NCBI GenBank assembly: GCA_963662865.1
Contig: OY759969.1
Span: 620,001 to 684,000, forward strand
From: JAJDYQ01 sp963662865
GTDB lineage: Bacteria > Pseudomonadota > Gammaproteobacteria > JAJDYQ01
DNA: 64,000 nt
Reading direction: 5' to 3'
Positions 1 through 8,421 of this stretch are shown one piece after another; position 1 is the first letter of the stretch; each line of letters begins with the position of its first letter. The notes beneath the pieces were generated by a model, which did no database searches, was not told the DNA's origin, and saw nothing but the letters and a program-made list of their open reading frames with translations. The position numbers and the translations under genes are program-made.

Positions 1-645
1 TGGACCCCCGATATGGGGGAGTGCGGTCAGTCTGATTCCGATGGTGATGGTGTGCCCGACGACAAAGATCGTTGTCCTGGCACACCTAAAGGCGTTTCCG
101 TAAATGAGAGCGGTTGTGGCATCGACAGCGATGGCGATGGAGTTGCTGATTATGAAGATAATTGTCCGGGCACGCCTAAAGGCGTTTCCGTAAATGAGAG
201 TGGTTGTGGCATCGACAGCGATGGCGATGGAGTTGCTGATTATGAAGATAATTGCCCGGGCACGCCCCGTGGCGCACGTGTGGATACCCGCGGCTGCGAT
301 CTCACTACCAGGATTAATGTGCCGGGTGTTTACTTTGACTTTGATCGTGCAACTCTGAAAGAACCCGCCAAGGCTGTTCTGGACGGCGCTGTTGCCCAGA
401 TCAATAGTAACGCCAGTAAAGTCAAGTCTGTAGACGTAACAGGTCACACAGACAGCATTGGTCCCGAAGCTTATAATCAGGCACTGTCTGAACGCCGCGC
501 CAATTCAGTGAAGTCCTATCTGGAAGGCAAAGGTGTATCCAACATCAATGCCAGAGGTGAAGGCGAGTCCAGCCCTGTGGCTGACAATAAGACCCGCGAA
601 GGCCGTTCCATGAACCGTCGTGTTGAAATCAAGGTAAATATGTAA
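1..645 (+). CDS. OmpA-family outer membrane protein, 5' end cut by the window
   Basis: The frame is open to base 1, so the true start lies outside the window; the first ATG at 13 is probably internal. Three 30-residue repeats rich in DSDGDGV-type acidic loops and CPGTP motifs come first (thrombospondin type 3-like, a calcium-binding fold). An OmpA/MotB-type peptidoglycan-binding domain follows, with the hallmarks YFDFD, VTGHTDSIG, LSERRANSV and NRRVEI. Proteins of this design tether the outer membrane to peptidoglycan, usually after an N-terminal beta-barrel that is not visible here. A strong terminator follows at 668-699. The domain assignment is firm; the complete architecture is unknown. 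Confidence 0.93.
   Translation, partial: WTPDMGECGQSDSDGDGVPDDKDRCPGTPKGVSVNESGCGIDSDGDGVADYEDNCPGTPKGVSVNESGCGIDSDGDGVADYEDNCPGTPRGARVDTRGCDLTTRINVPGVYFDFDRATLKEPAKAVLDGAVAQINSNASKVKSVDVTGHTDSIGPEAYNQALSERRANSVKSYLEGKGVSNINARGEGESSPVADNKTREGRSMNRRVEIKVNM
31..300 (+). repeat. Three tandem 90-bp repeats encoding TSP3-like units
   Basis: Units span 31-120, 121-210 and 211-300. Units 1 and 2 share their 3' halves and units 2 and 3 share their 5' halves almost base for base. Each encodes an acidic DxDxDG loop followed by CPGTP. The near identity suggests recent unit duplication or conversion inside the linker of the OmpA-family gene. Confidence 0.9.
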
Positions 646-667
646 GACGGTCTTTTATTGATGGAAT

Positions 668-699
668 AAAAACGGCGGCCATGGTGCCGCCGTTTTTTT
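668..699 (+). terminator. Rho-independent terminator after the OmpA-family gene
   Basis: A GC-rich stem (AAAACGGCGGC pairing with GCCGCCGTTTT around a short loop) is followed by a run of T, 23 bases after the stop codon. No gene was recognised between here and the convergent dsbA-like gene. Confidence 0.93.
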
Positions 700-918
700 G
701 TCCTGGGATATTCTCCATTTATCTTTCGGAGTGTCCGCTTTGAATATTGTTGAACCTGTGAGAATAACGGCAGGGCATCAGTAGAGCATTACAGAGGGCC
801 CGCTGGCGGTATCTTGAGGGTCAGGGGATTCCGAGCTGGAACCAGCCTTTTGAAAAGGCCTACCCAAGCTATTGCTTATGTCGGGACGGCGGCCCGGGGA
901 AGTTGAACCGAGGTCTGG

Positions 919-1581
919 CTACTTCTTTTCAGTGGCTAGTGCCAGTTCCTCTTCGGAAAGGTGGTGCATTAGATACACCATACCTTCATAGCTGCCGGCC
1001 TGAGAACCGTTGATCAGGAATTTGCCATTGACCGTAGCTGCGGGTACGCCCGTGATATTGGACGCTTCGACAAGTTTACGCACCTTCTGAATTTTTACAT
1101 CAACGCTGAAAGAACGATAGGCTTGAGTAAATTTTTCACGATCAATACCACGAGATTCGGCAAAATCAATCAGGTCAGCTTCTTTGTAAAGACGCTGTTT
1201 CCTTTCATGTATGGCGATTAAAAGCGGTTCATGCAGCTCATCAACTACCCCAAGCGTTTCGGCAGCATAGTAAAACCGAGCATGAGCTTCCCACTTTGGA
1301 TTCAAGACGGCAGGAATACGCACGAATACGACGTTTTCATTCTTGTTTTTTAGCCAGCCTTTGACATAAGGTTCGAAACGATAGCAGTGTGGGCAGCCAT
1401 ACCAGAAAAATTCCGCGACCTCGACTTTCCCTTCAGGGGCCGACGTGGCCTGTGCAGGTTCTATACGCTCATAGTGAATCCCCTCTGTAGGCTCTGATGC
1501 CTTTTCTTCAGCGTGAATCAGTGTGGTGATACTTAATACCAGAGAGAAAACCAGCGTGGAAAAAAAATACTTATGGTTCAT
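919..1581 (-). CDS. dsbA: DsbA-family thiol:disulfide interchange protein
   Basis: Predicted periplasmic oxidase that introduces disulfide bonds into exported proteins. The reading frame extends to 1626. The start at 1581 is preferred because it begins a standard signal peptide (MNHKYFFST, a hydrophobic stretch, then a cut near HAEE), giving about 220 residues, the usual DsbA length. The active site CPHC lies in FFWYGCPHCYRF, and the cis-proline loop is TGVPAATVNGKF. The gene lies just downstream of the cytochrome c4 gene on the same strand, an arrangement also known from Pseudomonas and Azotobacter. Neither candidate start has a strong ribosome-binding site. Confidence 0.9.
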   Translation of the reverse strand: MNHKYFFSTLVFSLVLSITTLIHAEEKASEPTEGIHYERIEPAQATSAPEGKVEVAEFFWYGCPHCYRFEPYVKGWLKNKNENVVFVRIPAVLNPKWEAHARFYYAAETLGVVDELHEPLLIAIHERKQRLYKEADLIDFAESRGIDREKFTQAYRSFSVDVKIQKVRKLVEASNITGVPAATVNGKFLINGSQAGSYEGMVYLMHHLSEEELALATEKK

Positions 1582-1688
1582 TGTAGGAATTTCTGAGCTA
1601 TGTATGAATGCCGTATTAGAAGCCATATGTGATGACAGGTTCCATATTGCAATAAAAAAATTCTGCCGGGTGGCAGAGCTTTAACGTA

Positions 1689-2318
1689 TCAGTCATACAG
1701 GCCCTGAATGTAAGATGCAACGGCCTTGATTTCCTCACGATTCATCTTGGATGTGATATCTCGCATCATCTGATTCCGGTCAGTACGGCGGCTGTCGCTT
1801 TTGAAATACAGCAGTTGCGCTTCAGTATAATTGGCCCACTGGCCCGCCAGGGCAGGGTAACCGCTTGCCGGATTACCAGCGCCTGTTGGACCGTGGCACC
1901 CCATACAGCTTGGGATGCTTTTGTCCTTATTGCCACCACGATAGATGTGATAGCCGAGATTGACCAGTTCAGGGTCAGCCTCACCGGTTCTCATTTTTTG
2001 AGAAGCAAAATAGGCGGACAGGTTAGAAATATCCTCATCCGTCAGTGCCTTGGCCATACCGGCCATTGCGGCGTCAATGCGACCATAGGTTTCAGAATCG
2101 TTACTACGAAAGATTTTCAGCGTCTTGGCGAGATAATTGGCATTCTGGCCGGCCAGCTTGGGCCACTGGGGATTGATGCTATTGCCATCAACACTGTGAC
2201 AGCCAGCACAGCCTTTTTCCAAAGCGGTCTTTCTCCCTGCTTCAATATCTCCGGCCGCTGCCAGCGGGCTCATAATTAGTGCGGTTGTGCTGACCAGCAC
2301 AGCGATTAAATGACGCAT
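1689..2318 (-). CDS. Cytochrome c4, diheme periplasmic electron carrier
   Basis: Two c-type heme motifs, CAGCH near the N-terminus and CMGCH near the middle, sit in two homologous halves with candidate Met ligands in each (MAGMAK and MRDITSKM). This is the cytochrome c4 pattern of a pseudo-symmetric diheme carrier feeding terminal oxidases. The frame is open to 2384, but the start at 2318 is chosen because AGGAG lies 8 bases upstream and a signal peptide (MRHLIAVLV...AAAG) follows, giving 209 residues. A 29-bp palindromic element lies in its leader at 2369-2397. The next gene on this strand is the dsbA-like gene. Confidence 0.93.
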   Translation of the reverse strand: MRHLIAVLVSTTALIMSPLAAAGDIEAGRKTALEKGCAGCHSVDGNSINPQWPKLAGQNANYLAKTLKIFRSNDSETYGRIDAAMAGMAKALTDEDISNLSAYFASQKMRTGEADPELVNLGYHIYRGGNKDKSIPSCMGCHGPTGAGNPASGYPALAGQWANYTEAQLLYFKSDSRRTDRNQMMRDITSKMNREEIKAVASYIQGLYD

Positions 2319-2368
2319 GAATTCGACTCCTGATAAAATTGCCCTATACAAGCGATCTTCCGCCCTGA

Positions 2369-2397
2369 GGAAACTCTGAATCAAGTCAGAAGTTTTC
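2369..2397. repeat. Palindromic element, copy 1
   Basis: Left arm GGAAACTCTGA, a six-base centre, and an imperfect right arm. It matches copies at 4286-4312 and 39675-39701. This copy sits in the leader of the cytochrome c4 gene. Confidence 0.6.
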
Positions 2398-2463
2398 TGC
2401 GATACAGGAACGTGTCGCCAAAATCAATGAACTAAAACCCATGACAACTAAGTCATGAATTTC

Positions 2464-2502
2464 GAGCGGCAAACAAAAAAATGCGTTTTTTGTTTGCCGC
2501 TC
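2464..2502. terminator. Perfect 17-bp stem hairpin, probable bidirectional terminator
   Basis: The 17-base arm 2464-2480 pairs perfectly with 2486-2502 around a 5-base loop. The A/T run is part of the stem rather than a separate tail. It lies at the end of the minus-strand ypjD-corB block and upstream of cytochrome c4, so it probably insulates the two units. Confidence 0.7.
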
Positions 2503-2527
2503 CCTGACAATTCCCGGATGGCCTTGC

Positions 2528-2737
2528 TCAGAGCTTCCTTAGATTAAGGTGGCAGTATATAACAAACGCCGCATGAACCCAATTACCAGTCAATCCATAT
2601 TGCTCCAAAGCCCAAAGACCACCCTCGCCGGTGGCGGATGAAAAAGCGTTCAGTCGTTCGTCGACAAAGCCAGAGTTCAGCAACGCAATCACGCCGGCTG
2701 GCGCCTCATTATGAGGCAGCCTGTTTTTCATTGTCAC
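2528..2737 (-). CDS. Small hypothetical protein, 69 residues
   Basis: This frame overlaps the 3' end of the CorB-like gene by 29 bases on the same strand, which would allow coupled translation, and ends 26 bases before the strong hairpin at 2464-2502. The protein has no recognised domain; its second half is moderately hydrophobic. Its only support is position between an operon end and a terminator. It may be a chance frame. Confidence 0.3.
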   Translation of the reverse strand: MTMKNRLPHNEAPAGVIALLNSGFVDERLNAFSSATGEGGLWALEQYGLTGNWVHAAFVIYCHLNLRKL

Positions 2738-4007
2738 TCACGACATTCAGCTTAACTGTTTTGACGCTGTTATGCTGTGTTTGCAGGATCTCCACAGGAT
2801 TACCATAGAGTCGGAGGCTGGTTCCGGGTTGCGGGATATCCTGCATGTATTCCAGTATCAGCCCATTCAGTGTCTTGGGTCCGTCAGTTGGCAGCTCCCA
2901 TTGCAACGTGCGTTTAAGCTCACGCACAGTGATGGTGGCGTTAATGAGGTAGCTGCCATCCTCCTGTGGAAAAATATCCTGGTGGATAGCCGAGGGGTCC
3001 GTTGTGAACTCACCGACAATTTCCTCCAGAATATCCTCAAGCGCCACCAGACCCTGGATGTCACCGTATTCATTGACGGCAAGCGCAACGCGCCGTTTTT
3101 CCTTCTGGAAATTCAGTAACTGCTTGTTAAGTGGTGTTGTTTCCGGGATGAAATATGGGGGACGTAAATCCGTTAGTAAAATTTCCTCTGTCAGGCTTCC
3201 ATCCTTGATGTATTTCAATAATCGCTTGAGATGAGTAAAGCCGACGATCTGATCCATATTGTCGCGAAAAATCGGAATGCGTGTGTGTTGCGTATGGATT
3301 AGCTGCTCCACGATGTCAGGCCAGTCGTTGTCCAGATCAATACCGACTATTTCATTTTTCGGGATCATGATGTCTTCAACCGTGACCGTTTCAAGATCCA
3401 GAATGCTCAGCAGCATCTCCTGGTGAGCGTCCGGTACAAGGCTGCCGGCTTGTTGTACCACGGTCTTTAGCTCCTCTTGGCTCAGGGCTTCATTCCTGTC
3501 GGCTCCAGGCGAGATACCCACAAACCTCAACAAGCCATTGGTAACGAAATTGATGCCGATAACAACGACCGAAGTAACCTTCAGCAATGGCGAGAGAACA
3601 TAAGAAGCCGGGAAGGCAACACGCTCAGGGTACAATGCTGCAAGCGTTTTAGGCGTCACCTCGGCAAATATGATAATGACGAACGTCAGAACAGCGCTGG
3701 CCATAAATATCCCAGGTTCTCCGTAAAGGCGATAACCGATTATCGTGGCCAGCGATGCGGCAATAATGTTCACCGCATTATTGCCGAGCAGGATGACGCC
3801 AATTAATCGGTCCGGGCGTTGCAATAAACGATTGGCCAGAATTGCGCCTTTATGGCCCTGCTCCACAAGATGCCTCAGCCGATACCGGTTTAACGCCATT
3901 AGAGCGGTTTCCGAACTGGAGAAAAAGCCTGACATAACAATCAGGCCAGCAAGAATGACCAGTAGGCTGGCTATTGAAATATCGTCCAATGGGGTCGATG
4001 ACCTCAA
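2709..4007 (-). CDS. corB: CNNM/CorB-type membrane protein (DUF21, CBS pair, CorC/HlyC domain)
   Basis: This 432-residue inner-membrane protein has the E. coli YfjD/CorB layout: about four N-terminal membrane segments (DUF21, residues 10-180, with SSSETALMALNRYRLRHL), then a pair of CBS domains (IPIFRDNMDQIVGF; VNEYGDIQGLVALEDILEEIVGEF), then a C-terminal transporter-associated domain. The family is linked to magnesium/cobalt resistance or export. The start is TTG at 4007, without a clear ribosome-binding site; an in-frame TTG at 3989 is an alternative. In many gammaproteobacteria this gene neighbours ypjD, as here, but a 305-bp gap with a coding remnant lies between them. Confidence 0.92.
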   Translation of the reverse strand: MRSSTPLDDISIASLLVILAGLIVMSGFFSSSETALMALNRYRLRHLVEQGHKGAILANRLLQRPDRLIGVILLGNNAVNIIAASLATIIGYRLYGEPGIFMASAVLTFVIIIFAEVTPKTLAALYPERVAFPASYVLSPLLKVTSVVVIGINFVTNGLLRFVGISPGADRNEALSQEELKTVVQQAGSLVPDAHQEMLLSILDLETVTVEDIMIPKNEIVGIDLDNDWPDIVEQLIHTQHTRIPIFRDNMDQIVGFTHLKRLLKYIKDGSLTEEILLTDLRPPYFIPETTPLNKQLLNFQKEKRRVALAVNEYGDIQGLVALEDILEEIVGEFTTDPSAIHQDIFPQEDGSYLINATITVRELKRTLQWELPTDGPKTLNGLILEYMQDIPQPGTSLRLYGNPVEILQTQHNSVKTVKLNVVSDNEKQAAS

Positions 4008-4150
4008 GATTGAGAGGCGGATATTTCAGCGCTGACTCACTATGAAGTCAAGGGGCCGTTACCGCAGGGCCATCCTTACTGTGTGCCAGGTGTTCAACTT
4101 ATCCCTTCTTTTTATCTTTGCGGACCATCTGATTTTTGCGGCTTTTCGTA

Positions 4151-4297
4151 CTATTTCGGCACATCAATCCGAACCCGGTTTTCTACTCCGTCCTTCAATC
4201 CATCTTTCTTCCCAAGCGCAACCATAGCGAGAGCTTCTCCGTCGTCCAGCTCGACTTCACCGGTGGTAAGATCCTGACAAACTAGGGAAACTCTGAC
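4151..4297 (-). pseudogene. 5'-truncated coding remnant between ypjD and corB
   Basis: On the minus strand a frame of about 46 codons reads like the tail of a real protein (...LTTGEVELDDGEALAM, then KKDGLKDGVENRVRIDVPK and stop at 4151-4153). It has no usable start: upstream it runs into the palindromic element at 4286-4312, which supplies an in-frame stop. The amino-acid composition is protein-like, unlike the plus-strand frames here. The family was not recognised. The element probably marks the breakpoint that removed its 5' part. The rest of the gap (4008-4150) shows nothing recognisable. Confidence 0.4.
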
Positions 4298-4312
4298 TTA
4301 ATCAGAGTTTCC
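4286..4312. repeat. Palindromic element, copy 2 (perfect 11-bp arms)
   Basis: Arms GGAAACTCTGA (4286-4296) and its exact reverse complement (4302-4312) flank the 5-base centre CTTAA. It lies directly after the ypjD stop codon and could also act as a hairpin on transcripts. The same design recurs at 2369-2397 and 39675-39701. Confidence 0.75.
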
Positions 4313-5125
4313 TTAACGGTTAAGGATTATTTCCAGAGTGAATTTGGTTACCGGATAGGCAAGGCCGAGTACCAGAAAGCCACTCAGAGTCCAGACCATG
4401 GCCTTTCTGCCCCGCCATCCCGACTGTCGGTGGCCCCACAGCAGGATAGCGAAGACCAGCCAGGAAACAATCGAAAGTACCGTTTTATGAACCAGATGCT
4501 GGGCAAACATGTCAGTAATATAGATTGCGCCTGTCAACAGCGAAAAACTCAGAATGACAAAACCCAGTAAAATCATCTGGAAGAGCAGGGCTTCCATGGT
4601 CTGTAATGGAGGCAATGCCCGCACATAGCCGCCAGCTTTGTGTTTTCGCAGAGACCTGTCTTGGACGGCGAGCAGGATGACCTGCGCCGCCGCGATGGCA
4701 AACAGGCTGTATGCCAGTATTGATGAAAGCACATGAACCTTCATCGGCCACCCTCCCTGCAGGCCCATCACCTCATTTGATGGGAACAACATCATCAGGA
4801 GCAGGGTAATCGCCGCTCCCGGAAACATGGCGATACCGAGATTCAATACCGGTTCCAGGAATGCGCCGACAATTAACATGGCGGCGATCATCCAGCCCAG
4901 CAAAGACAGGGCATTAAAGAAGCCCAGATTCAGACCATTATCGGCCATAATCCCCTGATAAAGACAAATAGCGTGCAGAACAACTGCGATGACTCCGATG
5001 CCGAGGGAAATACGCGACCTGTCAGGTGTGACCGCAGTGCCTCGAGACAAATCCATGCCTAAGCGGGTCGCCGACAAGACATACAAAAAGATGGCTGAAA
5101 TGGCCATGATAATCAGCGTGTCCAT
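4313..5125 (-). CDS. ypjD: YpjD, CcsA/cytochrome c assembly-like inner membrane protein
   Basis: This 270-residue protein has about eight hydrophobic segments and the cytochrome c assembly protein family pattern: a conserved stretch GWPMKVHVLSSILAYSLF with a conserved His and a loop before HLVHKTVLSIVSWLVF. E. coli YpjD/CorE has the same size. It has been linked to heme-handling folds and cobalt/magnesium sensitivity, but the biochemical role is unsettled. The usual divergent neighbour ffh is absent: upstream lies a transposase remnant (5207-5409) and the SelD fusion, suggesting a rearrangement. Confidence 0.88.
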   Translation of the reverse strand: MDTLIIMAISAIFLYVLSATRLGMDLSRGTAVTPDRSRISLGIGVIAVVLHAICLYQGIMADNGLNLGFFNALSLLGWMIAAMLIVGAFLEPVLNLGIAMFPGAAITLLLMMLFPSNEVMGLQGGWPMKVHVLSSILAYSLFAIAAAQVILLAVQDRSLRKHKAGGYVRALPPLQTMEALLFQMILLGFVILSFSLLTGAIYITDMFAQHLVHKTVLSIVSWLVFAILLWGHRQSGWRGRKAMVWTLSGFLVLGLAYPVTKFTLEIILNR

Positions 5126-5206
5126 AATACGAACGATAGCATTGTATAAAGGCCCTCGGCAATCACAGAGATAAATACCAGCTTGTCATATTAACTCATA
5201 GCCCTC

Positions 5207-5409
5207 GGCGCTCCCCAGATGAATGCGCACAATGAACGCTTTAACCGCACTCTCCAGGAGCAGTTTGTCGATTTTCATGAAGACCTGTTATTCACGGAAC
5301 TTCAAGTATTTAAACGGCGTCTGGTGGATTATTTGTAATATCGTTCTGCCATGCCATGGCGTCGGCCTCAAACCTCCATTACAATGGCGCACTCAACAAT
5401 TATCCTGAG
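5207..5409 (+). pseudogene. Decayed C-terminal fragment of an IS481-like (rve/DDE) transposase
   Basis: From 5207 the frame reads APQMNAHNERFNRTLQEQF then VDFHEDLLFTELQVFKRRLV, the typical end of an integrase-core transposase; the E of NERFN corresponds to the third catalytic acid. A stop at 5336-5338 ends this frame. The homology resumes one frame over as CHGVGLKPPLQW (to 5409), showing a frameshift. The fragment resembles the remnant at 60669-61000. It fills part of the 499-bp gap between ypjD and the SelD fusion; 5126-5206 and 5410-5624 hold nothing recognised. Confidence 0.72.
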
Positions 5410-5624
5410 CGGCAAAGGTATCTGGCTAATACAACTGCTGGAAAATCAAGGGATTGTTGGGTACATTCCGTGTCAGGCAAGGGCAGGGCATTGTTCAAAA
5501 CTGGTCATTTAAGTCACTGTATTTGTTTGCTTGAACGTTACGAGAACGGTGCGGAGGGTGTGCCTTCTTTGTGTGCGCAATTCACAGGTCCGGTCTGCAC
5601 GATCAGGTCTGTGCAGATATAAAA

Positions 5625-7880
5625 ATGAAACAAAACTCATCTCTTATTGTTAAGGATCTCGTATTAATCGGGGGGGGCCACTCGCATGTTGCTGTCCTGA
5701 GAATGTTCGGTATGCGGCCCCTGCCCGGTTTAAGAATCACGCTCATCACGCGCGATATCCATACGCCTTATTCAGGTATGCTGCCTGGCTATATCGCTGG
5801 TCATTATGATTATGACGAGGCGCATATTGATCTTCGCCCGCTCGCGGCATTTGCAAATGCCCGATTGATACACGCATCGGCCAGTAAAATTGATACCGCT
5901 GGCAAACAGGTATATTTTCGGGACAGACCTCCGATCTCCTATGATGTTCTATCGGTTAATATAGGTTCACGCCCCCGGAATGTATTGACGAAGGAAGCAC
6001 ATGTATTGCCCATTAAGCCTATTGATGGCTTTCTCGCCGGATGGCGTGACATAGTCAGGCAGGTCGCCGATAGACCCGGCACGTTTCGTCTTAGCGTGGT
6101 GGGCGCAGGCGCCGGAGGGGTAGAGGTATCTCTGGCGGCACAACACAGGTTACAGAATCTTCTCAGGGAGAAAAATCTGTCTCCTGAAAAAATTCAAATA
6201 ACTCTCATTGATTCAGGCGAGGAAATAATGCCAACTCATAATAGCCGTGTTCAGGGCAAATTCCGCCGTGTTTTGGCTGAAAGGGGTATCAATCTCAAAA
6301 CCGGTGTCACTATCAGTCAGGTTGATGAAAATGCCGTATCTTTCAAAAATGGTTCATTTCCAAGCGATGCCGTTATATGGGTAACAAATGCTTCAGCCCA
6401 GTCCTGGCCCCGGGATTCGGGACTGACCGTTGATGAAGGTGGTTTTATCCGGGTCAATGACTTTCTGCAATCTATCAGTCATCCGGCAGTATTCGCCGCA
6501 GGCGATATAGCGAGTGTTGTTAATCAACGCAGAGAAAAGTCCGGGGTTTTTGCCGTGCGTCAGGGTTCTGTGCTGGCAAAAAATTTACGCAATAAACTCC
6601 TTGGCCGTCCGCTGCGGCCATACTGTGCGCAGGAAAAGTTTCTCGGACTCATCAGTACGGGCGATAAATATGCCATTGCGTCACGGGGGCACTGGTCGCT
6701 GGAAGGCCGTTGGCTTTGGCGGTTAAAAGACTGGATTGACAGGCGTTTTATGCGGAAGTTCAGTGACCTGCCGGATATGGGTGGCGAGGCGGCCCCTGCT
6801 TACACCGAAGGACTGGCGGATACTGATGCCATACGTGAGCTCTCCGCGGTTGCTATGCGCTGTGGCGGGTGCGGCGCGAAGATTGGTAGTACGGTACTCA
6901 GCCGTGTTGTTGGCAGGTTGAAGACAACCCGGCGAGATGATGTTGTTATTGGGCTTGATTCCCCGGATGATGCTGCAGCATTGACTGTGCCGGAGGGGAA
7001 AGTACTCATTCAGTCTGTCGATTATTTTCGCGCCTTTATTGACGATACCTACATATTTGGCCGTATTGCGGCTAATCATGCGCTGGGCGATATCTATGCC
7101 ATGGGTGCTGAAGTGCAATCGGCGCTTGCGATTGCAACATTGCCTTATGGAAGGGAATCTGTTGTTGAAGATCAGTTATTTCAGATCATGTCCGGTGCAC
7201 TTTCAATGCTCAATCCATCAGGCATCGCGCTGGTCGGTGGTCACTCGAGTGAAGGCGCTGAACTATCATTCGGGCTCACCGTAAATGGTATAGGTGACCC
7301 GGAAAAGCTGCTTAAAAAGGGCGGTATGCAGAATGGTCAGTCCATCATATTAACTAAGGCAATTGGCACGGGCACCGTTATGGCCGCTGATATGCGAAGA
7401 AAGGCCAAAGGTCGCTGGGTTCATAATGCGCTGGATAAAATGATGCTGTCCAATCGTGAAGGTGCGGAGATATTGCGAAAGTATCATGCGACGGCTTGTA
7501 CCGATGTAACCGGTTTCGGATTGCTCGGGCATCTCATTGAGATGACGAAAGCTTCAGGGAAGGATGCGACCCTGATGACGCAGGATATTCCTGTGCTTGA
7601 CGGTGCCGGTGAATGTATTGAACAGGGGATTTTCAGTTCACTGCAACCCCAGAATGTCCGTCTGCGCCGTGCGGTGGCCGATAATGGTTTTGACAAAGAG
7701 TCAACCATACTCAGCTTACTGTTCGATCCGCAAACTTCAGGCGGTCTATTGGCGACCGTACCGTTAGACCACGCCGGTAATTGTATTAATTCATTAAGAT
7801 CCGCAGGATACGAGGATGCCGCTATTATCGGGGAAGTTCGACCACAAGGTGATGTGGTGCAACCAATAACATTGCTCTAG
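5625..7880 (+). CDS. selD: Fusion of an FAD/NAD(P)H oxidoreductase with selenide, water dikinase (SelD)
   Basis: This 751-residue two-domain protein has an N-terminal part (about 10-380) that is an NDH-2-like flavoprotein with dinucleotide-binding motifs LIGGGHSHVAVLR and VVGAGAGGVEVSLA and an FAD-site AAGDIA. From about residue 410 it is SelD, which makes selenophosphate from selenide and ATP for selenoproteins or 2-selenouridine tRNA. In RCGGCGAKIG the first Cys matches the catalytic Cys17 of E. coli SelD and the Lys is kept; the second family Cys is Ala. The ATG at 5625 is preferred to an upstream start at 5571. Such fusions are known in cyanobacteria and other bacteria. No selA, selB or selU lies in the window. 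Confidence 0.92.
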   Translation: MKQNSSLIVKDLVLIGGGHSHVAVLRMFGMRPLPGLRITLITRDIHTPYSGMLPGYIAGHYDYDEAHIDLRPLAAFANARLIHASASKIDTAGKQVYFRDRPPISYDVLSVNIGSRPRNVLTKEAHVLPIKPIDGFLAGWRDIVRQVADRPGTFRLSVVGAGAGGVEVSLAAQHRLQNLLREKNLSPEKIQITLIDSGEEIMPTHNSRVQGKFRRVLAERGINLKTGVTISQVDENAVSFKNGSFPSDAVIWVTNASAQSWPRDSGLTVDEGGFIRVNDFLQSISHPAVFAAGDIASVVNQRREKSGVFAVRQGSVLAKNLRNKLLGRPLRPYCAQEKFLGLISTGDKYAIASRGHWSLEGRWLWRLKDWIDRRFMRKFSDLPDMGGEAAPAYTEGLADTDAIRELSAVAMRCGGCGAKIGSTVLSRVVGRLKTTRRDDVVIGLDSPDDAAALTVPEGKVLIQSVDYFRAFIDDTYIFGRIAANHALGDIYAMGAEVQSALAIATLPYGRESVVEDQLFQIMSGALSMLNPSGIALVGGHSSEGAELSFGLTVNGIGDPEKLLKKGGMQNGQSIILTKAIGTGTVMAADMRRKAKGRWVHNALDKMMLSNREGAEILRKYHATACTDVTGFGLLGHLIEMTKASGKDATLMTQDIPVLDGAGECIEQGIFSSLQPQNVRLRRAVADNGFDKESTILSLLFDPQTSGGLLATVPLDHAGNCINSLRSAGYEDAAIIGEVRPQGDVVQPITLL

Positions 7881-7908
7881 CGCGAATTGCGGCAGCATAT
7901 GATTTTTC

Positions 7909-8421
7909 TCAGGAAATTTCTGGTGAATAGTCATATTGGCCAGAGATAATCGCCAGTGTAATGAAATACACCATGGAGATTAAACCCCAAATCAGGCCAA
8001 TGACGACGCCGGCGTCAACAATGCCGCGCCAGGGTTGATCCAGAAAACGAATCAGTATGACCAGACAGATGATCATCATGGTGAGCGCATAGCTGGTAAT
8101 TATTCTGTGGCGGGTTGCGTGAAAATACCCCGCTACAAATAGTGGTGCCAGAATGAGGCGTAGCGGGGTCGGGTTTTCTGCCAGATACAGGCTTCGGGCA
8201 GCGACTCTGGGGGCAAAGGCGAGTTGAAAACCCTTGTAGCCTTCGGCGTAGGCCATGTAAAGAATATTGCTGATCAGGGTCAGCCACTGAATTAGGGTAA
8301 GGGAGTAATTCAGCGATTCGGTTGCAACAGGCGTTAGTCGCCATACCGCGAAAGCGATAAGGGTGAAAACGCCGCTGAAACCCCAGATAGCGCCGATAAT
8401 TCCTGGCAATTTATGGTCCAT
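7909..8421 (-). CDS. Conserved integral membrane protein, function unknown
   Basis: This 170-residue protein has about five hydrophobic segments (residues 8-28, 40-58, 82-100, 108-126, 138-163) and few charged residues between them. No enzyme motif is visible. It is convergent with the SelD fusion, with 28 bases between stops, so shared regulation is not implied. Its upstream side faces a long gene-poor region. It reads as an intact gene; the family was not identified. Confidence 0.7.
   Translation of the reverse strand: MDHKLPGIIGAIWGFSGVFTLIAFAVWRLTPVATESLNYSLTLIQWLTLISNILYMAYAEGYKGFQLAFAPRVAARSLYLAENPTPLRLILAPLFVAGYFHATRHRIITSYALTMMIICLVILIRFLDQPWRGIVDAGVVIGLIWGLISMVYFITLAIISGQYDYSPEIS

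Noticed and set aside
845..859. Palindrome GCCTTTTGAAAAGGC upstream of the dsbA-like stop
   Set aside because: The arms are separated by one base, so it is a poor hairpin; no gene or regulator could be linked to it.
4042..4277. Plus-strand open frames between corB and ypjD
   Set aside because: Composition is not protein-like, and the minus strand of the same stretch carries a better coding remnant.
6853..6882. Possible selenocysteine codon in the SelD active site
   Set aside because: The catalytic position is an ordinary TGC/TGT cysteine codon and no in-frame TGA occurs there.
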